NCBI GenBank assembly: GCA_902776955.1
Contig: CACYSG010000007.1
Span: 1 to 64,000, forward strand
DNA: 64,000 bases
Direction of reading: 5' to 3'
Origin: an uncultured Bacteroidales bacterium
Lineage (GTDB): Bacteria; Bacteroidota; Bacteroidia; Bacteroidales; Muribaculaceae
The notes under the pieces are model-generated. The model did no database searches, was not told where the DNA came from, and was given only the letters and a program-made list of their open reading frames with translations. The first letter of the stretch is position 1; each line of letters starts with the position of its first letter. The position numbers were made by a program, and so were the translations under genes. Shown here piece by piece: positions 53,433 to 62,710 of this stretch.

Positions 53433-54341
53433 CTATTGGTGCTTGTACTGTGAAGGGGTCATGCCCGTCATGCGCTTGAAAAACTTGGAGAAGAAGGCGG
53501 GATTGGGGAAACTGAGCCGGTCGGCAAGCTGGGCGACGGTGATATCGCTGTGCTTGAGATCGACCTTGGCCTGATTGATGAGCGCTCGATCAATCCATTC
53601 CTTAGCGGTCGCACCGCTTGCCTGCTTGACGAGGGTACCCAGGTAGCGCTGGGTAATGCACAGCTTGTCGGCATAGAAGTCCAGCATGTGGTGGTCAAAA
53701 CAGTGTTCATTGACCAGAGCGATAAAGCGGTTGAAGACGTCCTGCTCGCGGGATTGGGGCGTGGGGACACCTGTGTCGTAGCGCTCAAACAAGCCGATGA
53801 TGTAGTTGACAATGGTTGCGATGAGCGAGGCCGAGGCTTCACGGTTATGGTGAGGGTCATCAACCATGCTGTGCAATATCGCGATCATACGGCCAGCCAA
53901 TTCACACTCATGCTGGCTCACCTGCAGGTAGAAGTTGTGGAGCCGCCCGTTGAGCGCGGTGGGCAATCGACCGCCCATAGCGCGGCGCAGGTAATCTTCC
54001 TTGACAACAAGACCCGATATCGAGATGTCGGGCGAAATCCTGTCCATCTGAATGATGCCACCATTACCCATGAAACCTACCGTATTGTCGCTGATGTGAT
54101 ACTTCAGCAGGTTGGCGGTGACATCAACGTCGCCCTTACGGAAGACAATGAAACGGAAATCATCGATGCGATAAGGCACCGAGACCTCAAAGATGCCCTG
54201 TATCGCCTGATAGGTGTTGGCACCAAACACAACAGCAAAGTCGGGCGAGATGTAGGGTCTCACTCCCTGAATCCTGAAATCGGCGTCATTCATCTCGTCA
54301 AGGCTTGACAAGGGCAGACGCTGCGGCTCGCGTTTTGACAT
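53433..54341 (-). CDS. AraC-family transcription regulator
   Basis: The 302-aa protein has an N-terminal cupin-like sensing region (ISPDFAVVFGANTYQAIQGIFEVSVPYRIDDFRFIVFRKGDVDV). The C-terminal AraC double helix-turn-helix is at about 200-302 (HMLDFYADKLCITQRYLGTLVKQASGATAKEWIDRALINQAKVDL; ITVAQLADRLSFPNPAFFSKFFKRMTGMTPSQYK). It is divergent from the TolC-HlyD-ABC operon, 165 nt away, and likely controls it. Confidence 0.9.
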   Translation of the reverse strand: MSKREPQRLPLSSLDEMNDADFRIQGVRPYISPDFAVVFGANTYQAIQGIFEVSVPYRIDDFRFIVFRKGDVDVTANLLKYHISDNTVGFMGNGGIIQMDRISPDISISGLVVKEDYLRRAMGGRLPTALNGRLHNFYLQVSQHECELAGRMIAILHSMVDDPHHNREASASLIATIVNYIIGLFERYDTGVPTPQSREQDVFNRFIALVNEHCFDHHMLDFYADKLCITQRYLGTLVKQASGATAKEWIDRALINQAKVDLKHSDITVAQLADRLSFPNPAFFSKFFKRMTGMTPSQYKHQ

Positions 54342-54366
54342 ATCTTTGTGGGATTGAATTTGGATG

Positions 54367-54374
54367 CAAAGATA
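54367..54374 (-). promoter_or_regulatory. -7 element (TATCTTTG) for the AraC gene
   Basis: Minus-strand TATCTTTG lies 26 nt before the start at 54341. Confidence 0.5.
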
Positions 54375-54471
54375 ATAAAATACCGCTATACACTATCATT
54401 ATTTCATAATTATTGTACAAAAAGGAAGTTTTTCCATCATAATAGATAAATGCAGGTACCGAATGATGTTG

Positions 54472-54479
54472 TAATTTTG
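54472..54479 (+). promoter_or_regulatory. -7 element (TAATTTTG) for the efflux operon
   Basis: TAATTTTG lies 28 nt before the TolC-like start. It shares the divergent spacer with the AraC gene, where the regulator probably binds. Confidence 0.55.
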
Positions 54480-54506
54480 CAGAGTGAAACAAAAACGCAT
54501 AGCGAT

Positions 54507-55775
54507 ATGATGAAAAAACTATTGTTCATAGCATTGACCCTGTTGCCGCTATTGTCTGCCGGACAGACGCTGGAAGAGTGCCAGCGCGCCGCCGAACGCA
54601 ACTATCCGCTCATTGCCCAGCATGACCTCATCGCCCGCACCACCGACCTCACCGTTGCCAATATCCAGAAAGGGTGGCTACCACAGGTGACCGCTAGCGC
54701 CCAGGCTTCCTATCAGAATGCCGTGGCATCGTGGCCCGACGAGATGAGGGCCTTGATGGGACAGATGGGGCTGGACATGAAAGGGCTGGCCAAGGACCAG
54801 TACCGCGTGGGGCTGGATGTGCAACAGACGGTGTTTGACGGCGGAGCCATCAGCGCCCAGAAGCGCGTTGCCCGCGAGCAGGGCGCCGTGCAACAGGCTC
54901 AACTAGACGTCAGCTTGTACAGCGTGCGCCAGCGCGTCAACGAGATGTATTTTGCCCTGTTGCTGTTGCAAGACCAAATCGCACTCAACAAGGACCTGCA
55001 GGACCAACTTGCCTCGAGTGAGAAGAAACTCACCTCGATGGTCAAGAACGGCACCGCCGCACAATGCGACCTCGATAACGTCAAAGCCGAGCGCCTGAAC
55101 GTCGTCCAGCAGATGACCACGCTGGAGTCGCAACTCCGCGTGCTCATGTCGATGCTGGGCACCTTCTGCGGCATCGAGGTGAGCGACGTGAGCAAACCGC
55201 AAGCCATCGAACCCGGCACCGGCAACAACCGTCCCGAGTTGAAGCTTATCGACAGCCAACTACGCCTGGCCGACGCCCAGGAGAAGGCCCTCAACGCCGC
55301 GCTCCTACCCCGGTTGGGCGTGTTCGCCCAGGGCTACTACGGCTATCCGGGTTATAACATGTTCAAGGACATGACCGGGCGTGACTGGTCGTGGAACGCC
55401 ATGGTGGGCGCCCGCCTGACATGGAACATCGGTGCCCTATATACCCGTCATAACGACAAGGCCAAACTGCAACTGCAACGCGAGACGGCCCAAAACCAGC
55501 GCGAGGTGTTCCTGTTCAACAACCGCCTCGAGCAGATGCAGCAAGACGAAGCCATCAACCGCTACCGCAGCCTCATGACCCAGGACGAGGAAATCATCAC
55601 CTTGAGGCAGCAGGTGCGCAAAGCCGCCGAGTCAAAACTGTCGCACGGCATCATCGACGTGAACGACCTGCTGCGCGACATCAACAGCGAGAACGCGGCA
55701 CGTGTGCAGCGCTCCATCCACGAGATCGAAATGCTCAAGCAGATGTATGACTTGAAATATACCGTCAACAACTAA
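54507..55775 (+). CDS. TolC-family outer-membrane efflux protein
   Basis: The 422-aa product starts MMKKLLFIALTLLPLLSAG (signal peptide) and has the duplicated helical-barrel layout of TolC. One half ends near residue 200 with RQRVNEMYFALLLLQDQIALNKDLQDQL. The second has PELKLIDSQLRLADAQEKALNAALLPRLGVFAQGYYGYPG and the closing helices ELRQQVRKAAESKL-like. It forms the outer-membrane duct for the HlyD/ABC system encoded next. The earlier in-frame Met at 54450 lies before the promoter. Confidence 0.88.
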   Translation: MMKKLLFIALTLLPLLSAGQTLEECQRAAERNYPLIAQHDLIARTTDLTVANIQKGWLPQVTASAQASYQNAVASWPDEMRALMGQMGLDMKGLAKDQYRVGLDVQQTVFDGGAISAQKRVAREQGAVQQAQLDVSLYSVRQRVNEMYFALLLLQDQIALNKDLQDQLASSEKKLTSMVKNGTAAQCDLDNVKAERLNVVQQMTTLESQLRVLMSMLGTFCGIEVSDVSKPQAIEPGTGNNRPELKLIDSQLRLADAQEKALNAALLPRLGVFAQGYYGYPGYNMFKDMTGRDWSWNAMVGARLTWNIGALYTRHNDKAKLQLQRETAQNQREVFLFNNRLEQMQQDEAINRYRSLMTQDEEIITLRQQVRKAAESKLSHGIIDVNDLLRDINSENAARVQRSIHEIEMLKQMYDLKYTVNN

Positions 55776-55792
55776 CATCAACCCATATGACG

Positions 55793-56770
55793 ATGAAAAA
55801 GATATTGATAATGGCAAGCGTGGCGCTCATGATCACCGCTTGCGGCAAAAAAGAGAAAGCGTTTGACGCCACCGGCACGTTCGAGGCCACCGAGGTCACC
55901 GTCAGCGCCAAGGCGACGGGCGAACTCAAATCGTTTGACGTCACCGAGGGGCTCACCCTGGAGTCGGGATCGCTGGTGGGCCACATCGACACCTACCAGC
56001 TGGTGCTCAAGAAACAGCAACTCGAGACCCAACGCGGCCAGCTCGCCGCCAGCAAGCGGCAGATGGCGTCCAACCGTTCGGCCACCAACAGCCAGCAGCT
56101 GGACCTGAACAAGCAGCTCTCGTCAATCCAGCAGCAGATTGCCAACGCACAGCGCGAACGCCAGCGCTATGCCGAACTCGTCAAGGACGGCGCCGTGCCG
56201 CGCAAGCAGCTGGACGACATCGACAACCAAATCAAGGTGCTCAACAGGCAGCTCGAGGCCACCCGCGACCAGATACGCAGCAACAATGCGGCACTGGCCG
56301 AGCAGGGAAAGGGCATCGCAGCGCAGATGGACGGCATCGACTCGCAGGTCGCCGGCATCGACGCACAGCAACGGCAACTTGACGACCAGATCGCCAACGC
56401 CGACATCGTGGCACCCATCAGCGGCACCGTGCTCGAGAAGTATGTCGAGCAGGGAGAGTACGTGACCACAGGCAAACCGCTCTTCAAGATGGCCAACGTG
56501 GACCAAATGTTCATCCGCGCCTATGTCACCTCGGCACAGTTGCAGCAAATCAAAGTGGGGCAGCCGTGCAAGGTGTTTGCCGACTATGGCAACGGCCAGA
56601 AGAAAGAGTATGCCGGCACCATCACCTGGATTTCGAGCCGCTCGGAGTTCACCCCCAAGACCATTTTGACCGACGACGAGCGCGCCGACCTGGTATATGC
56701 CGTCAAAATAGCCTTCCAGAACGACGGTTTTGTCAAGATAGGCATGTACGGCGAGGTCAAGTTCCAGTAA
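55793..56770 (+). CDS. HlyD/EmrA-type membrane-fusion lipoprotein
   Basis: From MKKILIMASVALMITAC (lipobox Cys 17) the 325-aa product is a periplasmic adaptor. A biotinyl-lipoyl-like half motif (VSAKATGELKSFDVTEGLTLESGSLVGHID) comes first, then a long alpha hairpin with many Gln (LNKQLSSIQQQIANAQRERQRYAELVKDGAVPRKQLDDID). The second lipoyl half follows (ADIVAPISGTVLEKYVEQGEYVTTGKPLFKMA) and a beta barrel. It links the ABC exporter to the TolC partner. The first Met at 55787 is two codons earlier. Gap to TolC stop is 17 nt. Confidence 0.88.
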   Translation: MKKILIMASVALMITACGKKEKAFDATGTFEATEVTVSAKATGELKSFDVTEGLTLESGSLVGHIDTYQLVLKKQQLETQRGQLAASKRQMASNRSATNSQQLDLNKQLSSIQQQIANAQRERQRYAELVKDGAVPRKQLDDIDNQIKVLNRQLEATRDQIRSNNAALAEQGKGIAAQMDGIDSQVAGIDAQQRQLDDQIANADIVAPISGTVLEKYVEQGEYVTTGKPLFKMANVDQMFIRAYVTSAQLQQIKVGQPCKVFADYGNGQKKEYAGTITWISSRSEFTPKTILTDDERADLVYAVKIAFQNDGFVKIGMYGEVKFQ

Positions 56771-56848
56771 CTCCAGTCCATCCAGTGATTCCAGTGATTC
56801 CAGTGATTCCAGTAACTCCAATGATTCCAGTAACTCCAGTCACCCCAC
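56766..56848 (+). repeat. short tandem repeats between hlyD and the ABC gene
   Basis: CCAGT-based units with the core TGATTCCAG and variant AACTCCAG run for about eight copies from the hlyD stop to the next start. No frame in the coding direction uses them. Confidence 0.8.
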
Positions 56849-56849
56849 T

Positions 56850-58310
56850 ATGAATGCGATAGAGGTAAACCACGTGTCAAAGTCCTACGGCAAGGTCAAG
56901 GCGCTGGACGATGTATCGTTCACCGTGGGAAAAGGTGAGGTCTTCGGCCTCATCGGCCCCGACGGCGCCGGCAAAACGTCGATGTACCGCATCCTGTGCA
57001 CCCTGCTCAAGCCGGGGCAGGGCAATGCGACGGTCGATGGCTTTGACGTCGTGCGGCAGATGACCGACATCCGCCGCAGGGTGGGATATATGCCGGGGAA
57101 ATTCTCTCTCTATCAAGACCTGACGGTCCAGGAAAACTTGGAATTCTTCGCCACATTGTTCGGCACCACTGTCGAGGCTGGCTATGACACCATCAAGGCC
57201 ATCTATAGCCAGATTGAGCGCTTCAGGGACCGCAAGACTGGGGCCCTGTCGGGTGGCATGAAGCAGAAACTCGCCCTGTGCTGTGCCCTGGTGCACCAGC
57301 CCAGCGTCCTCTTCCTCGACGAACCCACGACGGGCGTCGACCCCGTGTCGCGCAAGGAGTTTTGGGACATGCTCATCACCCTGAAGGAGAGCGGCATCAC
57401 CATCATGGCATCAACGCCCTACCTTGACGAGGTGCGCCGCTGCGAGCGCGTGGCCTTCCTCGACCAGGGCAAGATAAGGGGCATCGGCACTCCCGACGAG
57501 ATTCTGACCCGCTTTGCCGACATCTTCAACCCTCCCGGCATCGACCACGACCAGGGAAGCGAGGTCAAGGACGAGAACGTGATTGAGGTGGAGCATCTAG
57601 TCAAGGCCTTCGGCTCGTTCCACGCCGTCGATGACATCAGCTTCGCCGTCAAGCGGGGCGAAATCTTCGGCTTCCTAGGCGCCAACGGTGCCGGCAAGAC
57701 CACGGCGATGCACATGCTCACGGGCCTTAACCAGCCCACGAGCGGCACGGGCCGAGTGGCAGGCTACGACATCCGCACCGAACACGAGCAGATCAAAAAG
57801 CACATCGGCTACATGAGTCAGCGCTTCTCGCTCTACGAGGACCTGACGGTGGCCGAGAACATCCGCCTCTTTGGCGGCATCTACGGCATGAACGACGCCG
57901 ACATCGCACGCAAGACCGACGAAGTGCTCGAGCGACTCAGGTTTGCCGATCACAAGAACGACCTGGTGGGCTCTTTGCCGCTGGGCTGGAAACAGAAGTT
58001 GGCCTTCTCGGTCTCCATTTTCCATGAGCCGAGCATCGTGTTCCTGGACGAGCCCACCGGCGGAGTTGACCCCGCCACGCGGCGCCAGTTCTGGGAACTG
58101 ATCTATGACGCCGCCGGCAGGGGCATCACCGTGTTTGTGACCACTCATTACATGGACGAGGCGGAATATTGCGACCGCATCTCGATCATGGTCGACGGCA
58201 AGATCAGTGCGATAGGGACACCGTCGCAGTTGAAGGAGAGGTTCCATCAACCTGATATGGAACATGTGTTCATTTACCTGGCCCGTCAAGCGACCCGTAG
58301 CAGCGATTAA
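56850..58310 (+). CDS. ABC transporter, tandem ATP-binding domains (YbhF-like)
   Basis: The 486-aa protein fuses two ATPase domains. Domain 1 has Walker A GPDGAGKTS, signature LSGGMKQKLAL and Walker B VLFLDEPTTGVD. Domain 2 (from about residue 248) has Walker A GANGAGKTT, a variant signature SLPLGWKQKLAF as in YbhF relatives, and Walker B IVFLDEPTGGVD. It drives the two permeases encoded next for efflux through HlyD and TolC. Substrate unknown; drugs or cell-envelope compounds are likely. Confidence 0.92.
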   Translation: MNAIEVNHVSKSYGKVKALDDVSFTVGKGEVFGLIGPDGAGKTSMYRILCTLLKPGQGNATVDGFDVVRQMTDIRRRVGYMPGKFSLYQDLTVQENLEFFATLFGTTVEAGYDTIKAIYSQIERFRDRKTGALSGGMKQKLALCCALVHQPSVLFLDEPTTGVDPVSRKEFWDMLITLKESGITIMASTPYLDEVRRCERVAFLDQGKIRGIGTPDEILTRFADIFNPPGIDHDQGSEVKDENVIEVEHLVKAFGSFHAVDDISFAVKRGEIFGFLGANGAGKTTAMHMLTGLNQPTSGTGRVAGYDIRTEHEQIKKHIGYMSQRFSLYEDLTVAENIRLFGGIYGMNDADIARKTDEVLERLRFADHKNDLVGSLPLGWKQKLAFSVSIFHEPSIVFLDEPTGGVDPATRRQFWELIYDAAGRGITVFVTTHYMDEAEYCDRISIMVDGKISAIGTPSQLKERFHQPDMEHVFIYLARQATRSSD

Positions 58311-58316
58311 CTCATT

Positions 58317-59375
58317 ATGAAGCAGTTCATCTCATTCATCATCAAGGAGTCCAAGCACATTGTGCGCGACAAGCGCACGATGCTCATCCTCTTCGGTATG
58401 CCCATCGTGCTGATGCTCATCTTCGGGTTCGCCATCACGACCGACGTGCGCAACGTGCGCACCGTGGTGGTCACTTCGTCGTTGGACCATCTCACCCAGA
58501 GGGCGGTCGAGAGGCTTGCCGCATCCGAGTATTTCACGATCACCGCCTCTGTCGCCACACCTCAAGACGCCGAACGGCTGATACGTGGACAGAAGGCCGA
58601 CCTCGCCATCGTCTTCAGTCCCGACTTCGCCTCCAAGCGCCAGGGCATGCAATTCATCGTCGACGGTGCCGACCCCAACATGGCGCAGCAGTGGACCAAC
58701 TATGCCACCGCCGTCATCGCCAATGCCGACGCGTCGCTGGTCAACAGCAAGATGCTCTACAATCCCCAGATGAGGTCGGCCTACAACTTCGTGCCCGCCA
58801 TCATGGGTATGCTGCTCATGCTCGTGTGTGCGATGATGACGTCCATCTCGATTGTGCGCGAGAAGGAGAAGGGCACGATGGAGGTGCTGCTCGTCTCGCC
58901 CGTCAAGCCGTTGATGATTATCGTCGCCAAGGCGATTCCCTATCTGGTGCTCGCCTTTGCCATCCTCACGACCATCCTGCTCATGGGGCGCTATGTGCTC
59001 GGGGTGCCGCTGCAGGGCTCCATCGTTTGGATCTACGTGGTCAGCACCATCTACATCCTGCTCGCCCTGTCGCTGGGGTTGCTCATCAGCAACATAGCGA
59101 CCAGCCAGCTGATGGCATTGCTGCTGTCGGCGATGGTGTTGCTCGTCCCCATCGTGATGCTCAGCGGCATGCTGTTCCCTGTCGAGTCCATGCCGCCGGT
59201 GCTGCAATGGATATCGGCCATCGTTCCGCCGCGCTATTACATCCAGGCGATGCGCAAACTGATGATTATGGGCGTGGGTATCGGCGAGGTCCTGCGCGAG
59301 GTGGTCATCCTCACTGCGATGACGGTCCTGTTGCTGGCCGTGTCCCTGCTGAAATTCAAAACCCGACTGGAATAA
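58317..59375 (+). CDS. ABC-2 type permease, first subunit (YbhS-like)
   Basis: The 352-aa permease has an N-terminal helix (MLILFGMPIVLMLIFGFAI), an exported loop of about 140 residues, and five C-terminal helices (AIMGMLLMLVCAMMTSISIVREKEKGTMEVLLVSPVK marks the conserved ABC-2 segment). It starts 6 nt after the ATPase stop and pairs with the next permease. Confidence 0.9.
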   Translation: MKQFISFIIKESKHIVRDKRTMLILFGMPIVLMLIFGFAITTDVRNVRTVVVTSSLDHLTQRAVERLAASEYFTITASVATPQDAERLIRGQKADLAIVFSPDFASKRQGMQFIVDGADPNMAQQWTNYATAVIANADASLVNSKMLYNPQMRSAYNFVPAIMGMLLMLVCAMMTSISIVREKEKGTMEVLLVSPVKPLMIIVAKAIPYLVLAFAILTTILLMGRYVLGVPLQGSIVWIYVVSTIYILLALSLGLLISNIATSQLMALLLSAMVLLVPIVMLSGMLFPVESMPPVLQWISAIVPPRYYIQAMRKLMIMGVGIGEVLREVVILTAMTVLLLAVSLLKFKTRLE

Positions 59376-59385
59376 GCGCATTGCC

Positions 59386-60471
59386 ATGACACTAAAATAT
59401 CTCATACAGAAGGAATTCCTGCAGATTCGCCGTAATGCGTTCCTGCCGCGCCTTATCGTCATTTTCCCCATCATGATGATGTGTGTGATGCCGTGGGTGA
59501 TGAACATGGAGGTCAAGAACATCGTCGTGGAAGTAGTCGACAATGACCACTCCACACTGTCGCAGCGGCTTGTCCAGAGCATCGAGGCAAGCAACTATTT
59601 CATCTTCAACGGCCTCCAGCCCACCTATCAGGCTGCGCTCAAGGACATCGAGACCAGCAAGGCCGACATGGTGCTCGTCATTCCCCAGGACTATAGCCGC
59701 GACCTCACCAACGGCGCCCATCCCCAAGTGCTCATCGCCGCCAATGCGGTGAACGGCACCAAGGGGGCCATGGGCAACGCCTACCTGTCGCAAATCGTCA
59801 CGGCAACCGTCAACCCCGACGTCGCCGACATCCAGTCGCGCGTCTCGACCCTGTTTCTCTACAACAAGCGCCTTAACTACAAGGTGTTCATGATTCCCGC
59901 CCTGCTGGCCATCGTGATGATGCTGATGTGCGGCTTCCTGCCCACGCTCAACATTGTGGGCGAGAAGGAGGCGGGCACCATCGAGCAGATCAACGTCACC
60001 CCCGTGCCCAAATGGGCCTTCATCCTCGCCAAACTCATCCCCTACTGGCTGATTGCCCTGTTTGTCATCGTGGTGTGCCTGATCCTGTCGTGGCTCATCT
60101 ATGGCATCACCTGCCAGGGGCCCTTGTGGCTCGTGTTCGTGCTGGCGATGCCGCTGGCGCTGTTCTGGAGCTCATTCGGGCTCATCATCAGCAACTACAG
60201 CGACACGATGCAGCAGGCCATCTTTGTGATGTGGTTCTTTGTCGTGATGATGCTACTGCTGAGCGGCCTGTTCACCCCCACCCGCTCGATGCCCGACTGG
60301 GCCTATGCCACGACCTATATCAACCCGATGCACTACTTTATCGACGGCATCCGCACCGTCTTTGTCCGCGGCGGCGGCATGCAGAGCATACTCCACCAAG
60401 TGCTGGCCCTGTGCGGCATCTCGGGTGTGATGGCTTGCTGGGCGGTCATGAGCTACCGCAAAAATTCATGA
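59386..60471 (+). CDS. ABC-2 type permease, second subunit (YbhR-like)
   Basis: The 361-aa permease has the same plan as its neighbour: first helix (LIVIFPIMMMCVMPWVMNM), exported loop, then membrane block with LPTLNIVGEKEAGTIEQINVTPV and a closing helix (ALCGISGVMACWAVMSY). It is the last gene of the regulator-linked efflux operon. Gap of 10 nt to the first permease. Confidence 0.9.
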   Translation: MTLKYLIQKEFLQIRRNAFLPRLIVIFPIMMMCVMPWVMNMEVKNIVVEVVDNDHSTLSQRLVQSIEASNYFIFNGLQPTYQAALKDIETSKADMVLVIPQDYSRDLTNGAHPQVLIAANAVNGTKGAMGNAYLSQIVTATVNPDVADIQSRVSTLFLYNKRLNYKVFMIPALLAIVMMLMCGFLPTLNIVGEKEAGTIEQINVTPVPKWAFILAKLIPYWLIALFVIVVCLILSWLIYGITCQGPLWLVFVLAMPLALFWSSFGLIISNYSDTMQQAIFVMWFFVVMMLLLSGLFTPTRSMPDWAYATTYINPMHYFIDGIRTVFVRGGGMQSILHQVLALCGISGVMACWAVMSYRKNS

Positions 60472-60579
60472 TACTCAGCCCGCTCAATTCCACCTTTCAG
60501 CAGAACAGCTTGTAGCGTTAATGAGATTGCTTTATCAAAAAAAATTGCTGAAATCGTTGATTATTAACGGAATTTGATA

Positions 60580-60587
60580 TACCTTTG
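60580..60587 (+). promoter_or_regulatory. -7 element (TACCTTTG) for DUF177-rpmF-fabH
   Basis: TACCTTTG lies 26 nt before the DUF177 start, with a GTTG at 60557 in the -33 position (spacing 19). Confidence 0.6.
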
Positions 60588-60613
60588 TGGCGCTTTAACG
60601 AAAATTTCAGGTA

Positions 60614-61159
60614 ATGGTAGATGCTTTGAAGTTGAAAATCAAGACGTTACCATTTGGCACTCATGCGATTGAGTGTCATGTGGACGGGTCGTTTTTTGAT
60701 ACCGAAGAGCAAACTGACGTCCGCCGAGCCGATGTTGATGTTACTGTCGAAGTGACCCGCAAGAGCGAGACGACGTTCCACCTGGAGATCTCTTGCCGCG
60801 GAACGGTAACAACAAGCTGCGACCGCTGTCTTGAAGATCTGGATTTGCCGGTGGATGTGTCCTATTGCCTGAACGTTGAGCAGCTGGGCACCGAGCTTGA
60901 CGACAGCAACGACGAGCTCCTGATCGTGCCATCGGACTGGCGAGAGCTGGATACCGCACCTCTGGTGCGCGACACCGTGTTACTCGCCCTGCCGATGACG
61001 CACTGTCATGAAGACGAGTCGCAATGCAACGCCACCATGCTCGAGATGCTCGACACCCATCTCGTCGAGGCCGTCCCCGACGCTGATGACACCGAGAGAG
61101 ATACCGCAGCCACCGACCCTCGCTGGGAGGCGCTGAGGAAGTTGAAAGATGAACAATAA
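60614..61159 (+). CDS. DUF177 (YceD-type) protein
   Basis: The 181-aa protein belongs to DUF177, found next to rpmF in most bacteria. In other organisms YceD relatives are linked to 23S rRNA maturation. The signature is the Cys pair and acidic run EISCRGTVTTSCDRCLEDLDLPVDVSYCLNVE, and the C-terminal DPRWEALRKLKDEQ next to the L32 gene. It is 21 nt upstream of rpmF. Confidence 0.9.
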   Translation: MVDALKLKIKTLPFGTHAIECHVDGSFFDTEEQTDVRRADVDVTVEVTRKSETTFHLEISCRGTVTTSCDRCLEDLDLPVDVSYCLNVEQLGTELDDSNDELLIVPSDWRELDTAPLVRDTVLLALPMTHCHEDESQCNATMLEMLDTHLVEAVPDADDTERDTAATDPRWEALRKLKDEQ

Positions 61160-61180
61160 CTTTTAAATAACAACAAGAAA

Positions 61181-61363
61181 ATGGCACATCCTAAAAGAAG
61201 ACAGTCAAAGACCCGTACCGCAAAGCGCCGCACCCATGATGTGGCCGTGGCTCCGACCATCGCTCAGTGCAGCAACTGTGGCGCATGGCATGTTTATCAC
61301 ACCGTATGTCCCGAGTGCGGTTACTACCGTGGCCGGAACGTGATGAACAAGGAGGAAGCCTAA
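61181..61363 (+). CDS. rpmF: 50S ribosomal protein L32
   Basis: The 60-aa ribosomal protein starts MAHPKRRQSKTRTAKRRTHD and carries the two CxxC-type zinc pairs (CSNCGAWH, CPECGYYRG). Length is normal for Bacteroidota. It sits between DUF177 and fabH as in most genomes of the phylum (plsX is absent here). Confidence 0.96.
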   Translation: MAHPKRRQSKTRTAKRRTHDVAVAPTIAQCSNCGAWHVYHTVCPECGYYRGRNVMNKEEA

Positions 61364-61527
61364 ATCCGCTACGGTGACGACCCCAGCGATTGCTGTGGGC
61401 TCACAAAGTGATTTTAATGCGCAACGAGATATCCTGAATGGGCTGAAACGCAGATTTTGTTCAATCTCATTTGGGATATTGACTTTACAAAACACCTCAT
61501 TATTAAGAAAGGAACGCTTTCAAGCTT

Positions 61528-62511
61528 ATGCTGAACGCAAAGATTACAGGTATTGCGTCTTATCTGCCCGATGACGTGTTGGACAATGAGATGCTGTCCC
61601 AAATGGTCGACACCAACGACGAGTGGATCACCACCCGCGTGGGTGTGAAAGAGCGTCGCATCCTGAAGAAGCCCGTGGGCTCGTCATGGATGGGAATCCA
61701 GGCGGTGAACAAACTCCTCGAGGAGACCGGCACCGACCGCGACGACATCGACCTGCTTATCTGCCCGACTTCCAACCCCGACTACCGCTTCCCCTCGACG
61801 GCATCGGTAATCGCTCATGGAGTGGGCATCGAGAAGAAGTGCTACGCCTATGACATCCAGGCCGCCTGCGCCGGTTTCCTTGTCGGACTCTACGAGGCTA
61901 CGGCCTACATCCGCGCCGGCATCTACAAGAAGGTCATCGTCGTCTCGGCCGAAAAGATGTCAAGCATGGTCGATTACAACGACCGCGCCACTTGCCCCCT
62001 GTTTGGTGACGCTGCAGCCTGCATGCTGCTCGAGCCCACCGAGGAGAACATCGGCGTGATGGATGGTATCTTCCATGTCGACGGCTCAGGCCTCGAGCAC
62101 CTGGTCTATAAGGCCGGCGGCTCGGCCCTGCGCACCAGCCACGAGACGGTCGACGCCAACTTCCACTGTGTTTATCAGGAAGGTCGCGCCGTTTACCGTC
62201 ATGCGGTAATCGACATGCTCACCTCGAGCAAGGACGTGATGAAGCGCAACGGCTTGACGAACGACAATATCGATTGGTTCGTTCCTCACCAGGCCAACCT
62301 GCGCATCATCGAGGCCGTTGGCGCCCGACTGGGCATCGACGAGAGCAAGGTGATGGTCAACATCGAGAACCGCGGCAACACCAGTGCCGCCAGCATTCCG
62401 CTGTGTCTCGATGAGAACAAGGACCGCATCAAGAAGGGAGACAAACTGGTTCTCACCGCTTTTGGTGCAGGATTCACCTGGGGCGCCCTCTACATCATCT
62501 GGTCGCTATAA
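61528..62511 (+). CDS. fabH: 3-oxoacyl-ACP synthase III
   Basis: The 327-aa enzyme starts fatty-acid synthesis by condensing acetyl-CoA with malonyl-ACP. Catalytic Cys is in YDIQAACAGFLVGLYEA (about residue 112), His in NIDWFVPHQANLRII, and Asn in NIENRGNTSAASIPL. All three active-site residues are intact. It is 164 nt after rpmF. Confidence 0.95.
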   Translation: MLNAKITGIASYLPDDVLDNEMLSQMVDTNDEWITTRVGVKERRILKKPVGSSWMGIQAVNKLLEETGTDRDDIDLLICPTSNPDYRFPSTASVIAHGVGIEKKCYAYDIQAACAGFLVGLYEATAYIRAGIYKKVIVVSAEKMSSMVDYNDRATCPLFGDAAACMLLEPTEENIGVMDGIFHVDGSGLEHLVYKAGGSALRTSHETVDANFHCVYQEGRAVYRHAVIDMLTSSKDVMKRNGLTNDNIDWFVPHQANLRIIEAVGARLGIDESKVMVNIENRGNTSAASIPLCLDENKDRIKKGDKLVLTAFGAGFTWGALYIIWSL

Positions 62512-62599
62512 AGCGAACAGACACATTACCTGAAGCATCACTACTCACGAGTGTAACAACACATACAGGGGGTAGCGATGCTTCTTGATAGAATCAACT

Positions 62600-62705
62600 A
62601 AAGGGAGCAGAGAGAGAGAAGAGTTAAGAGATAAGAGTTAATAGTTAATAGTTAACTGGCTAAAGGCTAACGGCTAACGGCTAATGGCTATAAGCTAAAA
62701 CCAAA
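62600..62705. repeat. simple GTTAATA / GGCTAA tandem repeats
   Basis: Units AGTTAATAGTTAATAGTTAA, then GGCTAACGGCTAACGGCTAATGGCTA, lie between fabH and era. Shorter relatives (TAATAGCTAATGGCTAATAGCT) lie between era and der at 63619-63648. Confidence 0.75.
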
Positions 62706-62710
62706 GTAAT

